A stretch of DNA of 64,000 bases from Limnochordaceae bacterium (GCA_014896295.1 JADBKR010000006.1:62001-126000), one strand, 5' to 3'; shown: positions 1-10,737, numbered from the stretch's first letter. Notes: generated by a model from the letters alone, not told the origin. Made by a program: numbers and translations.

Positions 1-865
1 TGGTACGGGGGGTGACCAGCGGGAGCAGGTCGGCCAGGTTGCGCGCCGCCGAACCCTCCCGGATGAACACCATCATGCCGAGGCGAAGCTTCTCCCGGGC
101 CTCCTCCAGGGAGACGGACTCGTGGTCCGAGGCCACGCCCGCGGCGACGTACGCCGAAAGTGCCCGGCCTCCGAGCAGCGGCGCGTGGCCGTCGGTGACC
201 TTACCCCGCCGTTCGGCCATCCAGATCTTGCGGAGCTCCTGCTCGTCGCCAGCGGCGACGCCCGGGAAGTTCATCAGTTCCGCGAGGCCGACGACCCCGT
301 CCATGGCGAGCGCCTCGTCCAGATCTCCGGCGCCCAGGCAGGCGCCCGCCGTCTCGAGGGGGCTGGCGGGCACCGAGGACGACGCCGTCAGGAAAACGTC
401 CAGCGGCAGGCCCCGGGTGGAGGCCGACGCCGCCTCGAAGGCGACCTTGCCCACCACGTTGGCCCACTCGTGAGGATCCCAGACCACGGCGGTCACACCG
501 CGAGGAACGACGGCCCTCGCATACTCCCGAGGCTCCACCAGCGCCGACTCCAGGTGAACGTGCCCGTCCACGAAACCGGGCACTACCAGCCCTCCGGGAA
601 GTTCCACGACCTCACGGGCCTGCGACCGGGCGGCCTGCTCGCCGGTGGCCGCGATGAGGCGGCCGGCGAACACCACCGGCCCGGGGAGGATCTCCCCGGT
701 GAAGACGTTGACGACGTCGACGCCCCGCAGCATCACGCTGCCTGCCTCGCGGCCGGCCGCCACGGCGACGGCTCTGCGTACCTCCTCCGGTGCCAGCGGG
801 CCACCGGGTGGGCCCAAGGGCGCCGCCGGGCCTTCCGGCGTCGTCCAGCCTGCTTTGCCTGCCAT
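1..865 (-). CDS. ade: Adenine deaminase, 3' end cut by window edge
   Basis: Amidohydrolase-superfamily enzyme that converts adenine to hypoxanthine and ammonia in purine salvage. The minus-strand reading frame is open from an ATG at 865 to the left edge, giving about 288 residues of an enzyme that is usually 550-600 long. The typical metal-binding block GFVDGHVHLESALVEP is followed by VWDPHEWANVVG, which is characteristic of adenine deaminase, and KVTDGHAP and VASDHESVS occur further on. The start is supported by GAGGAGG seven bases upstream. The gene is divergent from the ZIP transporter. Only the N-terminal half is visible, so the C-terminal domain cannot be checked. Confidence 0.9.
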   Translation of the reverse strand, partial: MAGKAGWTTPEGPAAPLGPPGGPLAPEEVRRAVAVAAGREAGSVMLRGVDVVNVFTGEILPGPVVFAGRLIAATGEQAARSQAREVVELPGGLVVPGFVDGHVHLESALVEPREYARAVVPRGVTAVVWDPHEWANVVGKVAFEAASASTRGLPLDVFLTASSSVPASPLETAGACLGAGDLDEALAMDGVVGLAELMNFPGVAAGDEQELRKIWMAERRGKVTDGHAPLLGGRALSAYVAAGVASDHESVSLEEAREKLRLGMMVFIREGSAARNLADLLPLVTPRT

Positions 866-1179
866 CGTCGACCTCCTCGGCGTTTGACCAGAGGATTAGG
901 GAACGCTCTACCACGTCCCTGCCGGCTCGTCCCGGGCTGCCGCCGGGCAGGGCCTGGCCCGCGAGGATACCCCGGTCGAGGCGCTCGGGCTCGGAGCGCG
1001 TACGGGACCGAAGTGACACCGTATCGGATGTGCCGCCGAGCGCCGGCAGGAGAGCGGCTGAAAATGAGTATCCAGTGCACTAGCATGCCCTCCCACAGGC
1101 GTTGACAGAGAAGGCAAATCCAAGTAGCCCTAGGGTGGGATAGGGCCGAAGTCATGCATCGCAGGTCCCGGTACGAAGT

Positions 1180-1375
1180 CCTATTCCGGGCGGCAGCGGA
1201 GTCCAGGCGTTGCGAGCGTAGCAGAGCGGAGAGAGTGGGGGCGGGTTCGTCGGAGGACGGGGCCGCCCCTGCTCGCGCTCGCCACCGGGCCTCGCCCCGG
1301 TGAAGTCCCGCCCCTGCGCCGGCGGGGGTGGCACTTGCGGAGCGTACTGCTCTTTGCCCTCGCCGCGTACACCTC
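1180..1375 (+). promoter_or_regulatory. Possible T-box-like leader in the 530-base gap before the ZIP gene
   Basis: The gap from 866 to 1395 has no convincing gene. Within it, AGAGAG followed by G-rich and C-rich arms (about 1230-1275) recalls a T-box stem I. GGGGGTGGCACTTGCGG near 1323-1340 resembles the T-box antiterminator consensus GGGTGGNACCGCGG with one extra base and a C-to-TT change, and a small GAGC/GCTC hairpin follows it. No specifier loop could be assigned, and a ZIP gene is not a usual T-box target. This is a weak structural resemblance in GC-rich sequence. Confidence 0.22.
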
Positions 1376-1395
1376 CGGGTGGGAGGGCCACGGGG

Positions 1396-2142
1396 GTGCA
1401 GGTGGTGTGGGCCAGCCTGGCTGCAGGGCTCGCGACGGCGGTGGGGGCCCTGCCGGCGGTGGCGTTTGCCCGGCTGCCGGAGGACGTGCGGTCGTTCGCC
1501 ATGGGGGTGAGCGCGGGAGTCATGACCGTCGTCTCCATCTGGGGGCTCGGGGTGCCCGCCCTCAGCAGCGGGCCAGGGGCGGCGGCCGGGGGGCTCTTTG
1601 GCGGCACGGCGGCCATGTGGGGGCTGGACCGGCTCGTCCGGCGGGCGGTTCTTGGTCAGGGGCGCCAGACGCCCCCGAGCGCCCGGCGGCAACACGCCCG
1701 CCGGGCGCTCTTGCTCTGGACGGCCATCGTGCTGCACAACATCCCCGAGGGGCTCGCCGTCGGCGCCGCCTATGCCGCTCCTATTCCCGTTCGGGCGGCC
1801 ATGCTGGCCGTCTCCATCGGCGCCCACAACCTGCCGGAGGGGCTGGCCGTGGCCGTGCCGCTGAGGGCGGCCGGCGCGCACCGGTGGCTCGCATGGGCTG
1901 CTGCCGCGGCGGCGGGACTCGTAGAACCCCTGGCCGCGGCGACGGCCTATCTGACTTTGGTCTCTGCGCCCGGGTGGCTGCCGGCCGCGCACGCGGGCGC
2001 GGCGGCAGCCATGCTGTACGTGGTGGCCACCGACATGCTGCCCGAACTCGAAGCAAAACCCTTCCCCGGATGGGGCGCGGTCGGGGCAGGCCTCGGCCTG
2101 GCCGCAGCCCTGGCCGTCGAGGTGTGGGCAGGCGGCACGTGA
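1396..2142 (+). CDS. ZIP-family divalent metal transporter
   Basis: Membrane protein of about 248 residues of the ZIP/ZupT type, which imports zinc, iron or manganese. The two metal-site helices carry the diagnostic motifs HNIPEGLAVG and HNLPEGLAVAV, spaced as in the family. A His/Arg-rich cytoplasmic loop (RRQHARRA) precedes the first, and about seven hydrophobic segments are visible. A GTG start at 1396 is chosen because GGGAGGG lies eight bases upstream and the protein then begins directly with a membrane segment. A longer frame back to 1300 would add a proline/glycine-rich leader unlike the family. The metal cannot be told from sequence. Confidence 0.88.
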   Translation: MQVVWASLAAGLATAVGALPAVAFARLPEDVRSFAMGVSAGVMTVVSIWGLGVPALSSGPGAAAGGLFGGTAAMWGLDRLVRRAVLGQGRQTPPSARRQHARRALLLWTAIVLHNIPEGLAVGAAYAAPIPVRAAMLAVSIGAHNLPEGLAVAVPLRAAGAHRWLAWAAAAAAGLVEPLAAATAYLTLVSAPGWLPAAHAGAAAAMLYVVATDMLPELEAKPFPGWGAVGAGLGLAAALAVEVWAGGT

Positions 2143-2275
2143 GCCGGGTCGAGCGGTGCTTCGATTTCATGGGCTGCCGGGTCGATGCCCCCTTGGACAG
2201 AGGCCATGGCGACCGGTGCAGCGGCCTTCGGTACGATTGTGGCCGGCACGACCACTGCGCGAGGCTCGAACGGGG

Positions 2276-2686
2276 GTGACGGGGGTGACCCTCCAGCGTC
2301 TCATCGTGCAATACCTGCGAACTCACCATGCCTCGTACAGCCACCCTATCTGTTCCAGGGAACTGTCCGAGGCGCTGGGCGTATGCTGGAGCTATGCCCG
2401 CATGCAAGCAAGGATGCTCGTCGACCAGGGCCAGGTGGCCGTGAGGCGCGGCCCCGGCGGCGGGTATTACCTCCCGCGTGCGCACGAGCAGCCCGTTCCC
2501 AAAGCCAGCCACGAGATCGAGGGCGTCGTGGCGGAACTGACCGACATCGCCCGCCAGCTGGCGCGAGCCTGCCATGCATTGCGCGCCAGCGAAGCGGGCG
2601 ACGAGCGCACAGAACCCCGAAACGTGGAAGCGCGCCTTTACCGGATCGTCGACACCCTCGGGCGAATCCGGGACGGCGCCGGGTAG
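2276..2686 (+). CDS. Small winged-helix DNA-binding protein
   Basis: A protein of about 136 residues not assigned to a named family. Residues 1-60 look like a winged helix: LQRLIVQYLRTHH, then a recognition-helix-like SRELSEALGVCWSYARMQAR, then a wing with QVAVRRGPGGGYYL, similar to GntR or Rrf2-like folds. The rest is a charged helical tail (EGVVAELTDIARQLARACHAL) that may mediate dimerisation. The start is uncertain: GTG at 2276 or 2285 removes an arginine/proline-rich leader that looks non-coding. It lies between the ZIP gene and the secretion cassette; any target is unknown. Confidence 0.55.
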   Translation: MTGVTLQRLIVQYLRTHHASYSHPICSRELSEALGVCWSYARMQARMLVDQGQVAVRRGPGGGYYLPRAHEQPVPKASHEIEGVVAELTDIARQLARACHALRASEAGDERTEPRNVEARLYRIVDTLGRIRDGAG

Positions 2687-2857
2687 ACGGACGGAGTAGG
2701 TTGGTGGTGGGCGAGGAGAGTAAGCGGGGACGGGTGCGGCACGCCACGGTCAGTCGCGCGTACCTCGTGCCGAATTCCTGGAGACGAGATCCTCCGAGAC
2801 GTCCGGTAAGCCGGAGCTGTGAGACCTGGCACGAGCTCCTGGAAAGGCGCGGCGCCC

Positions 2858-5800
2858 GTGCATCCCTGGTGCGCGCGAGCGTGCCTCCTCTGGCTTGCCT
2901 GCAAGAAGGTCAAGCCGGCGCTTCTTGCCGCATATCTGGCCATCATCGGGGTGCTCGTACGGGATGCCCTGTCCCATGCCCTGCCCCTCGGGCCCGTGGC
3001 GCCGGGTGAGCAGGCGGAGATCGGGCCGGAGCAACTTGCTGCTTCCCAACCCGAGCAGCCCTCTGCAGGGGGCTTCTCGCCGTCGTTGCGCGCCTCGGGG
3101 GAGAGCCTGTGGAACGTGCGCCTCGCCTGGGGCGACGTGGCAGGCCTGCTGGGCCAGGAGGGCTACGCCGCCGGGCAAGCCACCTTCCAACAGCAGCTCC
3201 GGTTACGCCTCGAGGGCGACGTGGCCCCTGGCGCCAAGGTGTCGAGCGACCTGGACAACGTGCGGAGCGAAAACCTCCAGCTCATCGGCATCGACTTCAC
3301 CTGGGGCCCCGCCACCGCACACCTCGGGGACGTCCGGCTCCGATCCGAAAGCCGTTACGCCGCCGGCCCGGCCACGTTGAAAGGGTTGAGCGTCGAGGCT
3401 CGCTGGGGAGCCTGGGAGCTGGGGGCGCTGGCAGGGCGAGCCAGGGGGATTCCCGCGACCAAGACGTTTTACGGCCCGAACAGCGAGGATACCACCCGGT
3501 GGGTGCCGGCCGCCCCTCCGGCCTTCTCGCCTTCGTACGCCCCCACGCGGGAGGGGGCGGCGCTGGTCGCAGACGCCAGGGGCGCGCAAGGCTTTCGCCT
3601 GGCGCGGGCTTTCGAGCCCGACTTCATGAAGGTATGGCTCATTCCCTCCGACTCGGCGCCTGCCGCCGGGTGCGGGGAGACGAGGGACGGCCGTTCCTCG
3701 TTGAAGCAGCTTCTCGACGACTTCGGGCTGGGGTATCTGGTCGACGCCGGGCCGGGCAGCACGCCGCGCGGCGTCCTGAAGCCCCAGCCGTACGCTCCGC
3801 CGTCCCAGCTACCCCCGCCCGGCCTTTCGACCGAGGACGTCGCCCGGGCGTTCTTCCCCCTCGACTCCGGCCGGTTCACGGCGGTGGCGAATCCCGAGGG
3901 AACGTCGCCCCGGGGCTACGTCCTCCTGCAGCTCGAAACCCTCGACCTCCTGCGCTCCCACGTCGAGCTCCTCATCGAGCGGTACAACGAGCTCAACCGC
4001 CTGTCAGGCGCCGGCCGGCGTACCTACCCGTTCGTACGGGGAAGCGACCTGGAGCGCCAGTTTCTCTCGCTCCTGCGCCAGTACTACCGCATCGAGGCAG
4101 GAGCGGGCGACTATCCCGGCGCTTCCGGATGGAGCAGCGCCATGGCGCCCCTGTCGGGCACGGGCGCGAGCGGTCCCGTGGGGGCCTCCTGGCTCGGCAC
4201 CTGCCCGGACTACCGGGAGTACCTGGGCACGGGCACCGCCAACCTCGAGGTCGCACCCGATGGCACCTTCGACCGGTCGAAGGCGCCCGACCCTGCCCGC
4301 ACGCCCGCCTCTGTGCTGTACCTGACGGGCAACGCCGCTTTGCAACAGGATTCGCTGGTCGTCGAGGTGGAGCGGCCCGAAGGAAGTGTCGAGCCGGCGG
4401 ACACGTACGGGTTTTCGTGGATGGTGTTCCCCGAGCAGGGCGTGTTGAAGGTTGCCTTCCCGGCGACCATCGGCGGGGCGCCCGGCACCATCGAGGCGTT
4501 GGCCAGGAGCTTCAGGGCGCTGCAGGCCCGGTACCGCTACCGCGTCTCCGGGGGGATCTACGCGCTCGGCACCTCGGTGGCGGCCGGGAGCGAGGAGGTG
4601 CGGCTCAACGGCCAGCAACTGCGCCGGGACGTCGACTACACCATCGACTACGAGACCGGCGTGCTGGTGCTGCTTCGGGACGCAGGCCCGGCCGACACGA
4701 TCGAGGTGCGCTTCGAGTACTTCCGGGGTGGGCCGGGTGCCACCACCGAGTACAACCGCAACGTGTTGGGCGTGAGGGCGGGATGGAAGCCCGGCGATGC
4801 ATGGCGGGTGGCGGGCGAGCTGTTGTTCGCCGGAGACGAGCCCCGGCCGCTGGTCGCACCGGATCGGGCCCGCACCATGCCCAACTCCCACACGGTCGCC
4901 GCCCTCGTGGGAGGCTACCGGGCATGGCAGGGCGTGCGCCCGGAGCAGGGGTTCTGGGCGGAGCTGGACACAGCGTGGTCGCACGACGTCTTCCCGTTCG
5001 ACGACAACGTGCGGGAGCCGCAGGCCAACGAGGTGCAGGCCATTGCGGGGGGAGTATCCGGCGGCGGGTGGGGCGGTTACGTGCTGCTCGGGCACCGGGC
5101 GGGCCTCACCGTAGGGGCGCTGGACGCTGCGGGCCAGGTGATGCAGGGCACATGGCGGCGGTACGACACGGGCGCCGGGTTGAGCGGGACCAACGTGCTG
5201 GCCGTCGCGGGCGCCGCACGCGGCACGGTGTCGGACGGAAGCCTGGGAGACCCCGTGGGCCCGGTCGAGGCGTGGCTGCTCGGGACGGAGTCCGGGCTTA
5301 CGGCGGTCGTCGACGCCGGGCAGGGTCCCGCCAGCTTCGAGAAGGCGACCAGCTACCTGCGCCGCTACGCGTCCGGCGGGCTTCCGTCCAACGAGGTACG
5401 AGACGTGCTTTACGTCGGGGTCGTGCCCCCGCCTGCGAGCCGGGTAGCCCATGGGCCGGCGGACAAGCCCTCGGTCTGGGTGGCGACGGCCAGAGGCCTG
5501 GCCTGGGCGGGGGCCGGGGAGTGGAACGCGACGAGCCTGGGCGATTGGCACGGCCTGGACGCTGCCGCTCTTCCGCCGTGGCCCGAGGGCGGCTTCCGGT
5601 CGCTGGCCTTCGCCCCGGTGGGACCGCACGATCCAGGAGCGCCGCCCGCGGCCGCCGCGCTGCTCGCGGCCGGGCCCGGCGGTGTGCTGTGGATCCCCCT
5701 GTGGGGACTGGAGGAGGGATGGGGAGCGAGGCACCCACCTCCTTTTCGAGGGCCAGCCGGTCGACAGGGTAGCGGCGGTCTGTCTGGACTGCTCGCAAGG

Positions 5801-7880
5801 CTCCACGCAAGGGCTGCACGTGCGCATCTTCGCCGGGGGCGAAGCAGGGTTGGAGTGGCTCGACGTCGCCCCGGGGGGCGGGCCCACCGGCGCGGGCGGG
5901 CAGGGGAGCACGGGCAGCTCGCAAGTCGGCGGGGTGGCCGGTAGGGTGCGCTCCCTGCGGCTTGTGTCCGGGAAGCTCTGGGTGGGCACGGACCGGGGAC
6001 TGTACCGGATCGACCCCGGCGCGCCGGGGCGCCTTCCCGCGGTCACCTATCGCGCAGACCCCGGGATGGCTGGCCCGGTCACGGCCGCCGGCATCGTGCC
6101 GGCCGGCGCCGGGTCGCCGGGACAGCCCTCGCTGCAGCTCTGGGTGGCGACCCGGCCGCAAGACGCCGGACAGCCCGGGCTGTTCACGCTGGATCCGGCG
6201 GTCGACCCGCCGCCGGCGCCGCAGCCGCTGGCCGGGGAGACGTTGCCCTCCGAGCAGGCGTTGCCGGCCCGCGATCCCGCTCGATACCGGGACCCGGAGC
6301 GGCGCGCGGTCTACGACGGGCTCGCCGGCCGGTTCGACCTGGGCTACGCCTGGCCGCAGGGCGGGGTGGAGGCCGGGTACGAGCGGGTGGACGCCCCGTT
6401 TCTCGCCATCAACGACGTCGAGCGCCGGGAGGTAGAGGCGTGGCACGTCGCGGTGCGGCACCGCTTTGGGGAGAGCGTGGGGGTCGAGGTGAGCCATGCC
6501 GACCGCCGGACGGCCGACCCGCGACTTGCCCGCCAGGAGCCGGATGGGCCGGGCGAGTCGCCGGGTACGAGCGTCCGGCACATCCAGCGCACCCTCACCG
6601 ACGAGGCCACGGTCACGTGGACGCTGCCCGTGCCGGCGCCCGCCACGTGGATGGGCCCGCCCGAGCTGCGGGGCAGCGTGCGGTGGGACCGGATCGACCG
6701 GGACGAGGCGGCCGCAGGGTGGGAGGTGACGGTCTCGAGCCGGAGCCTCCAGCTGCAGGAGAGCTTCTGGGACCGGCGCCTCGTCGCGGCGGTCGGGTAC
6801 GAAAACCTGCGCTACCGGGAAGCAGGCGTGGCCGGCTACGTCGCGCACAACCTGCTGGCCGACCTGACGGCGACTCCCGCGCAGGACGTGACGCTGAGCG
6901 TGCGATTCCGCTATCCGCTCAGGGTGCACGACCTGGACGCTGCCGCAGGTTGGGCGTACGGGGCGGCGGCGTCGCGCCTCGAGGGCGCCCAGGACCTGCA
7001 GCTGGGAGCCACCGCCAGCCGCAACCTGGGCCTGGTGCGCACCACGCTCGACCTCAGCCAGCAGTCGGGCTGGCAGGTGACCGACCGGGGAGTGACCCCG
7101 GACCGCCTCGAGCGGCAGGCCCGGGTGTCGCTCGCTGCGCCCACGCTGGCGGCGGGGCCGTGGACGTTCTCCCCGGCCGGGCGGATCGAATGGGCCTATA
7201 CAGGTTCGCCGCTTTCACGGGCGACGACCACGGGCGCCGGCGGCAGCCTTCAGGCCGCGTGGCAACCTGCCTCCCTCAATCTGACGCTGGATGCGAGCCG
7301 CCGGTACCAGCAGGCGGAGTTTCCGGGGGCGCGGCGCGCCGTGGACGACCGGCTGTCCTTGACGGCCGGCACCGAGGCGTTTGCGTGGGTCGACCCGTCC
7401 CTCACCCTTTCCCGGGACGCCCGCCACGTCACCACCCTCGGTGACGGGCGCCAGACCACGACGCAGACGTACGCCGCCACGCTGCGGCTCGGGTGGAAAG
7501 GTATGACCCGGTGGCCCCAATCGACACGCCTCGGAGTGCGCTGGACCGGCGAACCAACGGCCGCAAAGGGCAGCCGCAGCGTGGAGTGGAGTCACTCCGT
7601 GGCATGGGAACCGGAGGGGCCGTGGCGCTTTTCTGCCTCGGCCGGCGGTGCCCGGGGCGAGGCGTGGGATGCGGGGGCGGCGCCGAAACCCCAGTGGCGG
7701 CTCGAAGTATCGGGCCAGGTGAGCTACCGGTTCTCGGCCCGGTGGAGCGGCGGGCTGGAGGTAGGCTACGCCCGCGGGCAACAACCCCCGAGCTGGATGA
7801 GCGCGGGCTCGATCGCCGCCGGAGACCCCGTCCCGTTCCAGGCGGGGTGGACACGCCTCTTCGTGCAGGCCACGTTTTGA
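2858..7880 (+). CDS. SprA-like giant surface/outer-membrane protein with beta-propeller repeats; frameshift near 5721
   Basis: With one base removed from the GGGG at 5721-5724 this is a single protein of about 1673 residues. A signal-like hydrophobic stretch lies at residues 18-38. Residues 108-200 (FQQQLRLRLEGDV, LGDVRLRSESRYAAGPATLK) resemble the repeated N-terminal unit of SprA, the type 9 secretion translocon. Around residue 580 comes VRLNGQQLRRDVDYTIDYET, the hallmark SprA-type strand motif. Residues 775-1055 hold two-component-regulator-type propeller repeats (GLPSNEVRDVLYV, LWVGTDRGLYRID). The C-terminal 550 residues alternate as beta strands and end in TRLFVQATF, a barrel-type terminal aromatic. 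GTG 2858 gives the signal sequence; GTG 2819 is possible. Family assignment is by eye. Confidence 0.62.
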
Positions 7881-8226
7881 GCTAAGTCCTTTCCAACAAA
7901 GGAAACGAAGCCCAACTCAGGTTCCATGCCTCCAAATACGGCAGCTCGGCCCTCTTCTTTCTTCGATTCAACTCGTTTCAATTCGACGTTTGCCGTCAAG
8001 GATTCGATCGTACCGGAGCCTAATTCCAGGAAGCGTTCCCAACTTCGCGTGGTCCCCCGCCACGAACGGCACCCCGCGTTTTCGCGCCTTTCACGCCTGC
8101 GACGGGCGCTCGACGCGCGTGGGCCGCGGGGCCGGCGGTAGGAGGGGGGTGGGCCAGCCGGGGGAAGCGAGACTGCCGCGTGCGTGGGAAGGGACGAGCG
8201 CAGGCACGGGAAGGGAGGCTCGATCT
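7881..8226 (+). other. Intergenic region, locally AT-richer, before the protease gene
   Basis: This 346-base gap holds no convincing gene. Positions 7900-8030 are clearly less GC-rich than the surroundings, with CTTTCTTCGATTCAACTCG and related pyrimidine-rich stretches, as expected for a promoter or leader. A short CCTTT/AAAGG hairpin at 7887-7901 follows the upstream stop codon and could be a weak terminator. No well-spaced -35/-10 pair stands out. Confidence 0.35.
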
Positions 8227-10737
8227 GTGACGTTACGGGTGTCTAAGCTCTGGGGCCTGGCAGCCGGCTTGCTGCTGATCGTCCTGCTCGTGGCCGCCGC
8301 TGCGGGTGCGGCGCCGGGCAGCGCGACAGGGAGCCGGAGCGGTGCCCGGCTCGACCCGGCGCTCAAGTGGCTTCTCGAGCAGGCGGAGAAGGAGAAGGAG
8401 ATCGATCTGGCGCCGCTCGCCGGCCTGTTTGCGGTGTACCGGGACAACCGGCCCGTCACGGTTCCCATGTTCCGGCCTTCGCAAACGGGCATCCTGGTGC
8501 CGGGCGTCCCATCCCAGGGCTCCGCGGGGGGTCAGGGCCTGAAGCCCTCGGGAGCGGGTGCCGGCAGCGTGGCGTCCAGAGGAGTGCCCGCCGACCGGTT
8601 CGGAGTCTTCGTCATCACCGACAACCCGGGGGTGCTGGCCTCGGTCGGGGCCCGTCCCAATACGGTGGCGGGCAACGTGGTCACCGCCCACCTGACCCTC
8701 GACCAGATTCGCCGCCTGAAGGACGCGCCCGGGGTGCAGGCCATCCGGCTCGGGCGCCGGGTCCGGTTGACGCTCGATCGGAGCGTGCCGGAGATCGGCG
8801 CGCAGGTGCTGCAGACCATGCAGCCTTTCCTGCGGGGAAAGGGCGTCATTTCGGGCGCGGTCGACACGGGCATCTCGTACCTGCACAAAGACTTCCGGGC
8901 CCCCAAAGGGCCGGGCGATCAGGAGGAGCTGGCGTCACGCATTCTGTTCATCTGGGACCAGATGCCCGGCATCAGCTACTTCGGGCCGGGTTGGCCGATG
9001 CCGTGCGCGCCGGCCGATTGCCCCTACAACCCGCCGGCGGGGTTCGGCTACGGCACGGAGTACACGAAAGCGCAGATCGAGCAGGACATCGCCAGCGGCG
9101 TCAGGGATGCGTACGACCCACGGGCCATCGTCAAGGCCGTCGACGACTACGGGCACGGCACGCACGTGGCGGGGATCCAGGCCTCCGACGGCAGCTCGCA
9201 GCCGGCCGGATACCCGGCTCGCTACGTCGGCATGGCGCCCGACTCCGACATCATCATGGTGCGGACGACCCTCCACGACACCGACATCGTGGACGGGGTC
9301 GCGTACATCTTCCGGAAGGCCGACGAGCTGGGCCGGCCTGCCGTGGTCAACCTGAGCCTGGGCGGCCAGTTCGGGCCGCACGACGGGACGGAGGCCTTCG
9401 ACCTCGCCGTCTCCAACCTGGCGAGCAAGCCCGGGCGCATCGTGGTCGTGTCGGCGGGCAACGAGGGATCCGACCGCATCCACGCCGGCGCCGAGGTGAC
9501 GGCGGGCGGGCCGGCTACGTCGGCGAGGTTGACGCTGCCTGACGCGGACCCCTCGACGGCGGGAAACCAGCCCGACCCCGACGGGTATGCCATCTCCCTC
9601 TGGTACCCGGAGGCCAGCCGGTTCACCGTGTCCCTCACCTCGCCCGGCGGTAACACGTATAGCGCGGCCTGGGGGACTGAGCCGGAAGCACCGATCGTCA
9701 CTCCCGACGGATGCATCCTGGTCTCCAACGGCCCGCCGGCCCTGGCGTCGATCGGGTCCGTGCAGCCCGAAACCACGGCCAACCAGGTGGAGATCGAGGT
9801 GCTGGGGTCGCAAGGAGCACCGGGCTGTCCGGCTGACGCCGCCACCGGCACCTGGACGCTCACCGTGAGCCCGGGGGCGGGTTCCCCCGCCGGCCGCTGG
9901 GACGGCTGGATCTACTTCGGCAACGCGACCTTCGACGTGCAGTACGCCGACCCCAACATGACCGTCGGCTCGCCGGGCGTGGCGAAGGGCGTCATCACGG
10001 TCGGGGCGTACATGACCCGGGATCGCTGGCAGAGCATCAACGGCAACGTCGTGGTGCCGCGCACCGAGCCCGTGGGCAGCTACGCTCCCTTCACGAGCCG
10101 CGGCCCCACCCGCGACGGCCGCCAGAAGCCGGAGGTGAGCGCGCCCGGTTCCTGGATCGTGGCGACGGCCGCGAAGGAGTCCGACCTGTACGCGGCGACG
10201 AACTCCACCTTCGGCCCGCAGTACCTGGTCGTCCCCGATCGGGAGCACCTGTCGCTTCAGGGCACGAGCATGGCCGCCCCGCACGTGGCGGGTCTGGCGG
10301 CGCAGATGCTGCAGGCGGTGCCCGGGCTCACCACGCCGGACGTCCGGGACCTGCTGACGAGCACGGCCCGTTCCGACCTCTACACCGGCGTCACGCCCAA
10401 CGTCGTGTGGGGCTACGGCAAGATCGCGGCCGACCGGGCCTACGCCGCCGAGGTGTCGCCGCGCCAGTTCGCCATCCGCGTCGGTCCCAACCCGGCCAGG
10501 GAAGTGGCCACTTTCTACTATTCGCTCGACCGGGACTACCCCTCCGTCACGCTGCTGGTCTACACCGTGGCCGGCCAGCGGGTCTACGAGCAACCTCTGC
10601 CCTCGACGGCCGGCTCCCACTTCGTCCACTGGAACCTGACCAACACCTCGGGCCAGCCCCTGGCCACGGGGATGTACCTGTTCGTGCTCAAGGCCGGAGA
10701 ACGCACGAGTACCGGCAAGCTCCTGGTCGCCCGCTGA
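8227..10737 (+). CDS. Secreted subtilisin-like (S8) serine protease with FlgD/type 9 sorting-like C-terminal domain
   Basis: Exported protease of about 836 residues. A signal peptide (LWGLAAGLLLIVLLVAAAAG) is followed by a propeptide-like region. The S8 domain has Asp213 (GAVDTGISY), His310 (GHGTHVAG), oxyanion Asn412 (SAGNEG) and Ser681 (GTSMAAPHVAG). A beta-rich insertion at about 440-570 sits between Asn412 and Ser681. The last 90 residues (VGPNPAREVATFYYSL to ATGMYLFVLKAG) match the FlgD-Ig/T9SS sorting-domain pattern. The GTG start at 8227 has GGGAGG eight bases upstream and gives a clean signal peptide; the frame open back to 7990 is not signal-like. It sits between the SprA-like and PorV-like genes, suggesting it is their cargo (inference). 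Confidence 0.88.
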   Translation: MTLRVSKLWGLAAGLLLIVLLVAAAAGAAPGSATGSRSGARLDPALKWLLEQAEKEKEIDLAPLAGLFAVYRDNRPVTVPMFRPSQTGILVPGVPSQGSAGGQGLKPSGAGAGSVASRGVPADRFGVFVITDNPGVLASVGARPNTVAGNVVTAHLTLDQIRRLKDAPGVQAIRLGRRVRLTLDRSVPEIGAQVLQTMQPFLRGKGVISGAVDTGISYLHKDFRAPKGPGDQEELASRILFIWDQMPGISYFGPGWPMPCAPADCPYNPPAGFGYGTEYTKAQIEQDIASGVRDAYDPRAIVKAVDDYGHGTHVAGIQASDGSSQPAGYPARYVGMAPDSDIIMVRTTLHDTDIVDGVAYIFRKADELGRPAVVNLSLGGQFGPHDGTEAFDLAVSNLASKPGRIVVVSAGNEGSDRIHAGAEVTAGGPATSARLTLPDADPSTAGNQPDPDGYAISLWYPEASRFTVSLTSPGGNTYSAAWGTEPEAPIVTPDGCILVSNGPPALASIGSVQPETTANQVEIEVLGSQGAPGCPADAATGTWTLTVSPGAGSPAGRWDGWIYFGNATFDVQYADPNMTVGSPGVAKGVITVGAYMTRDRWQSINGNVVVPRTEPVGSYAPFTSRGPTRDGRQKPEVSAPGSWIVATAAKESDLYAATNSTFGPQYLVVPDREHLSLQGTSMAAPHVAGLAAQMLQAVPGLTTPDVRDLLTSTARSDLYTGVTPNVVWGYGKIAADRAYAAEVSPRQFAIRVGPNPAREVATFYYSLDRDYPSVTLLVYTVAGQRVYEQPLPSTAGSHFVHWNLTNTSGQPLATGMYLFVLKAGERTSTGKLLVAR

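Noticed and set aside
5721-5724. Programmed ribosomal frameshifting in the SprA-like gene
   Set aside because: No slippery heptamer with a downstream stimulator was seen, and similar indels break many unrelated genes in the window, so consensus errors explain it better.
4004-6046. A 680-codon minus-strand frame opposite the SprA-like gene
   Set aside because: Low-complexity Arg/Pro/Gly sequence with no domain or ribosome binding site; antisense shadow.
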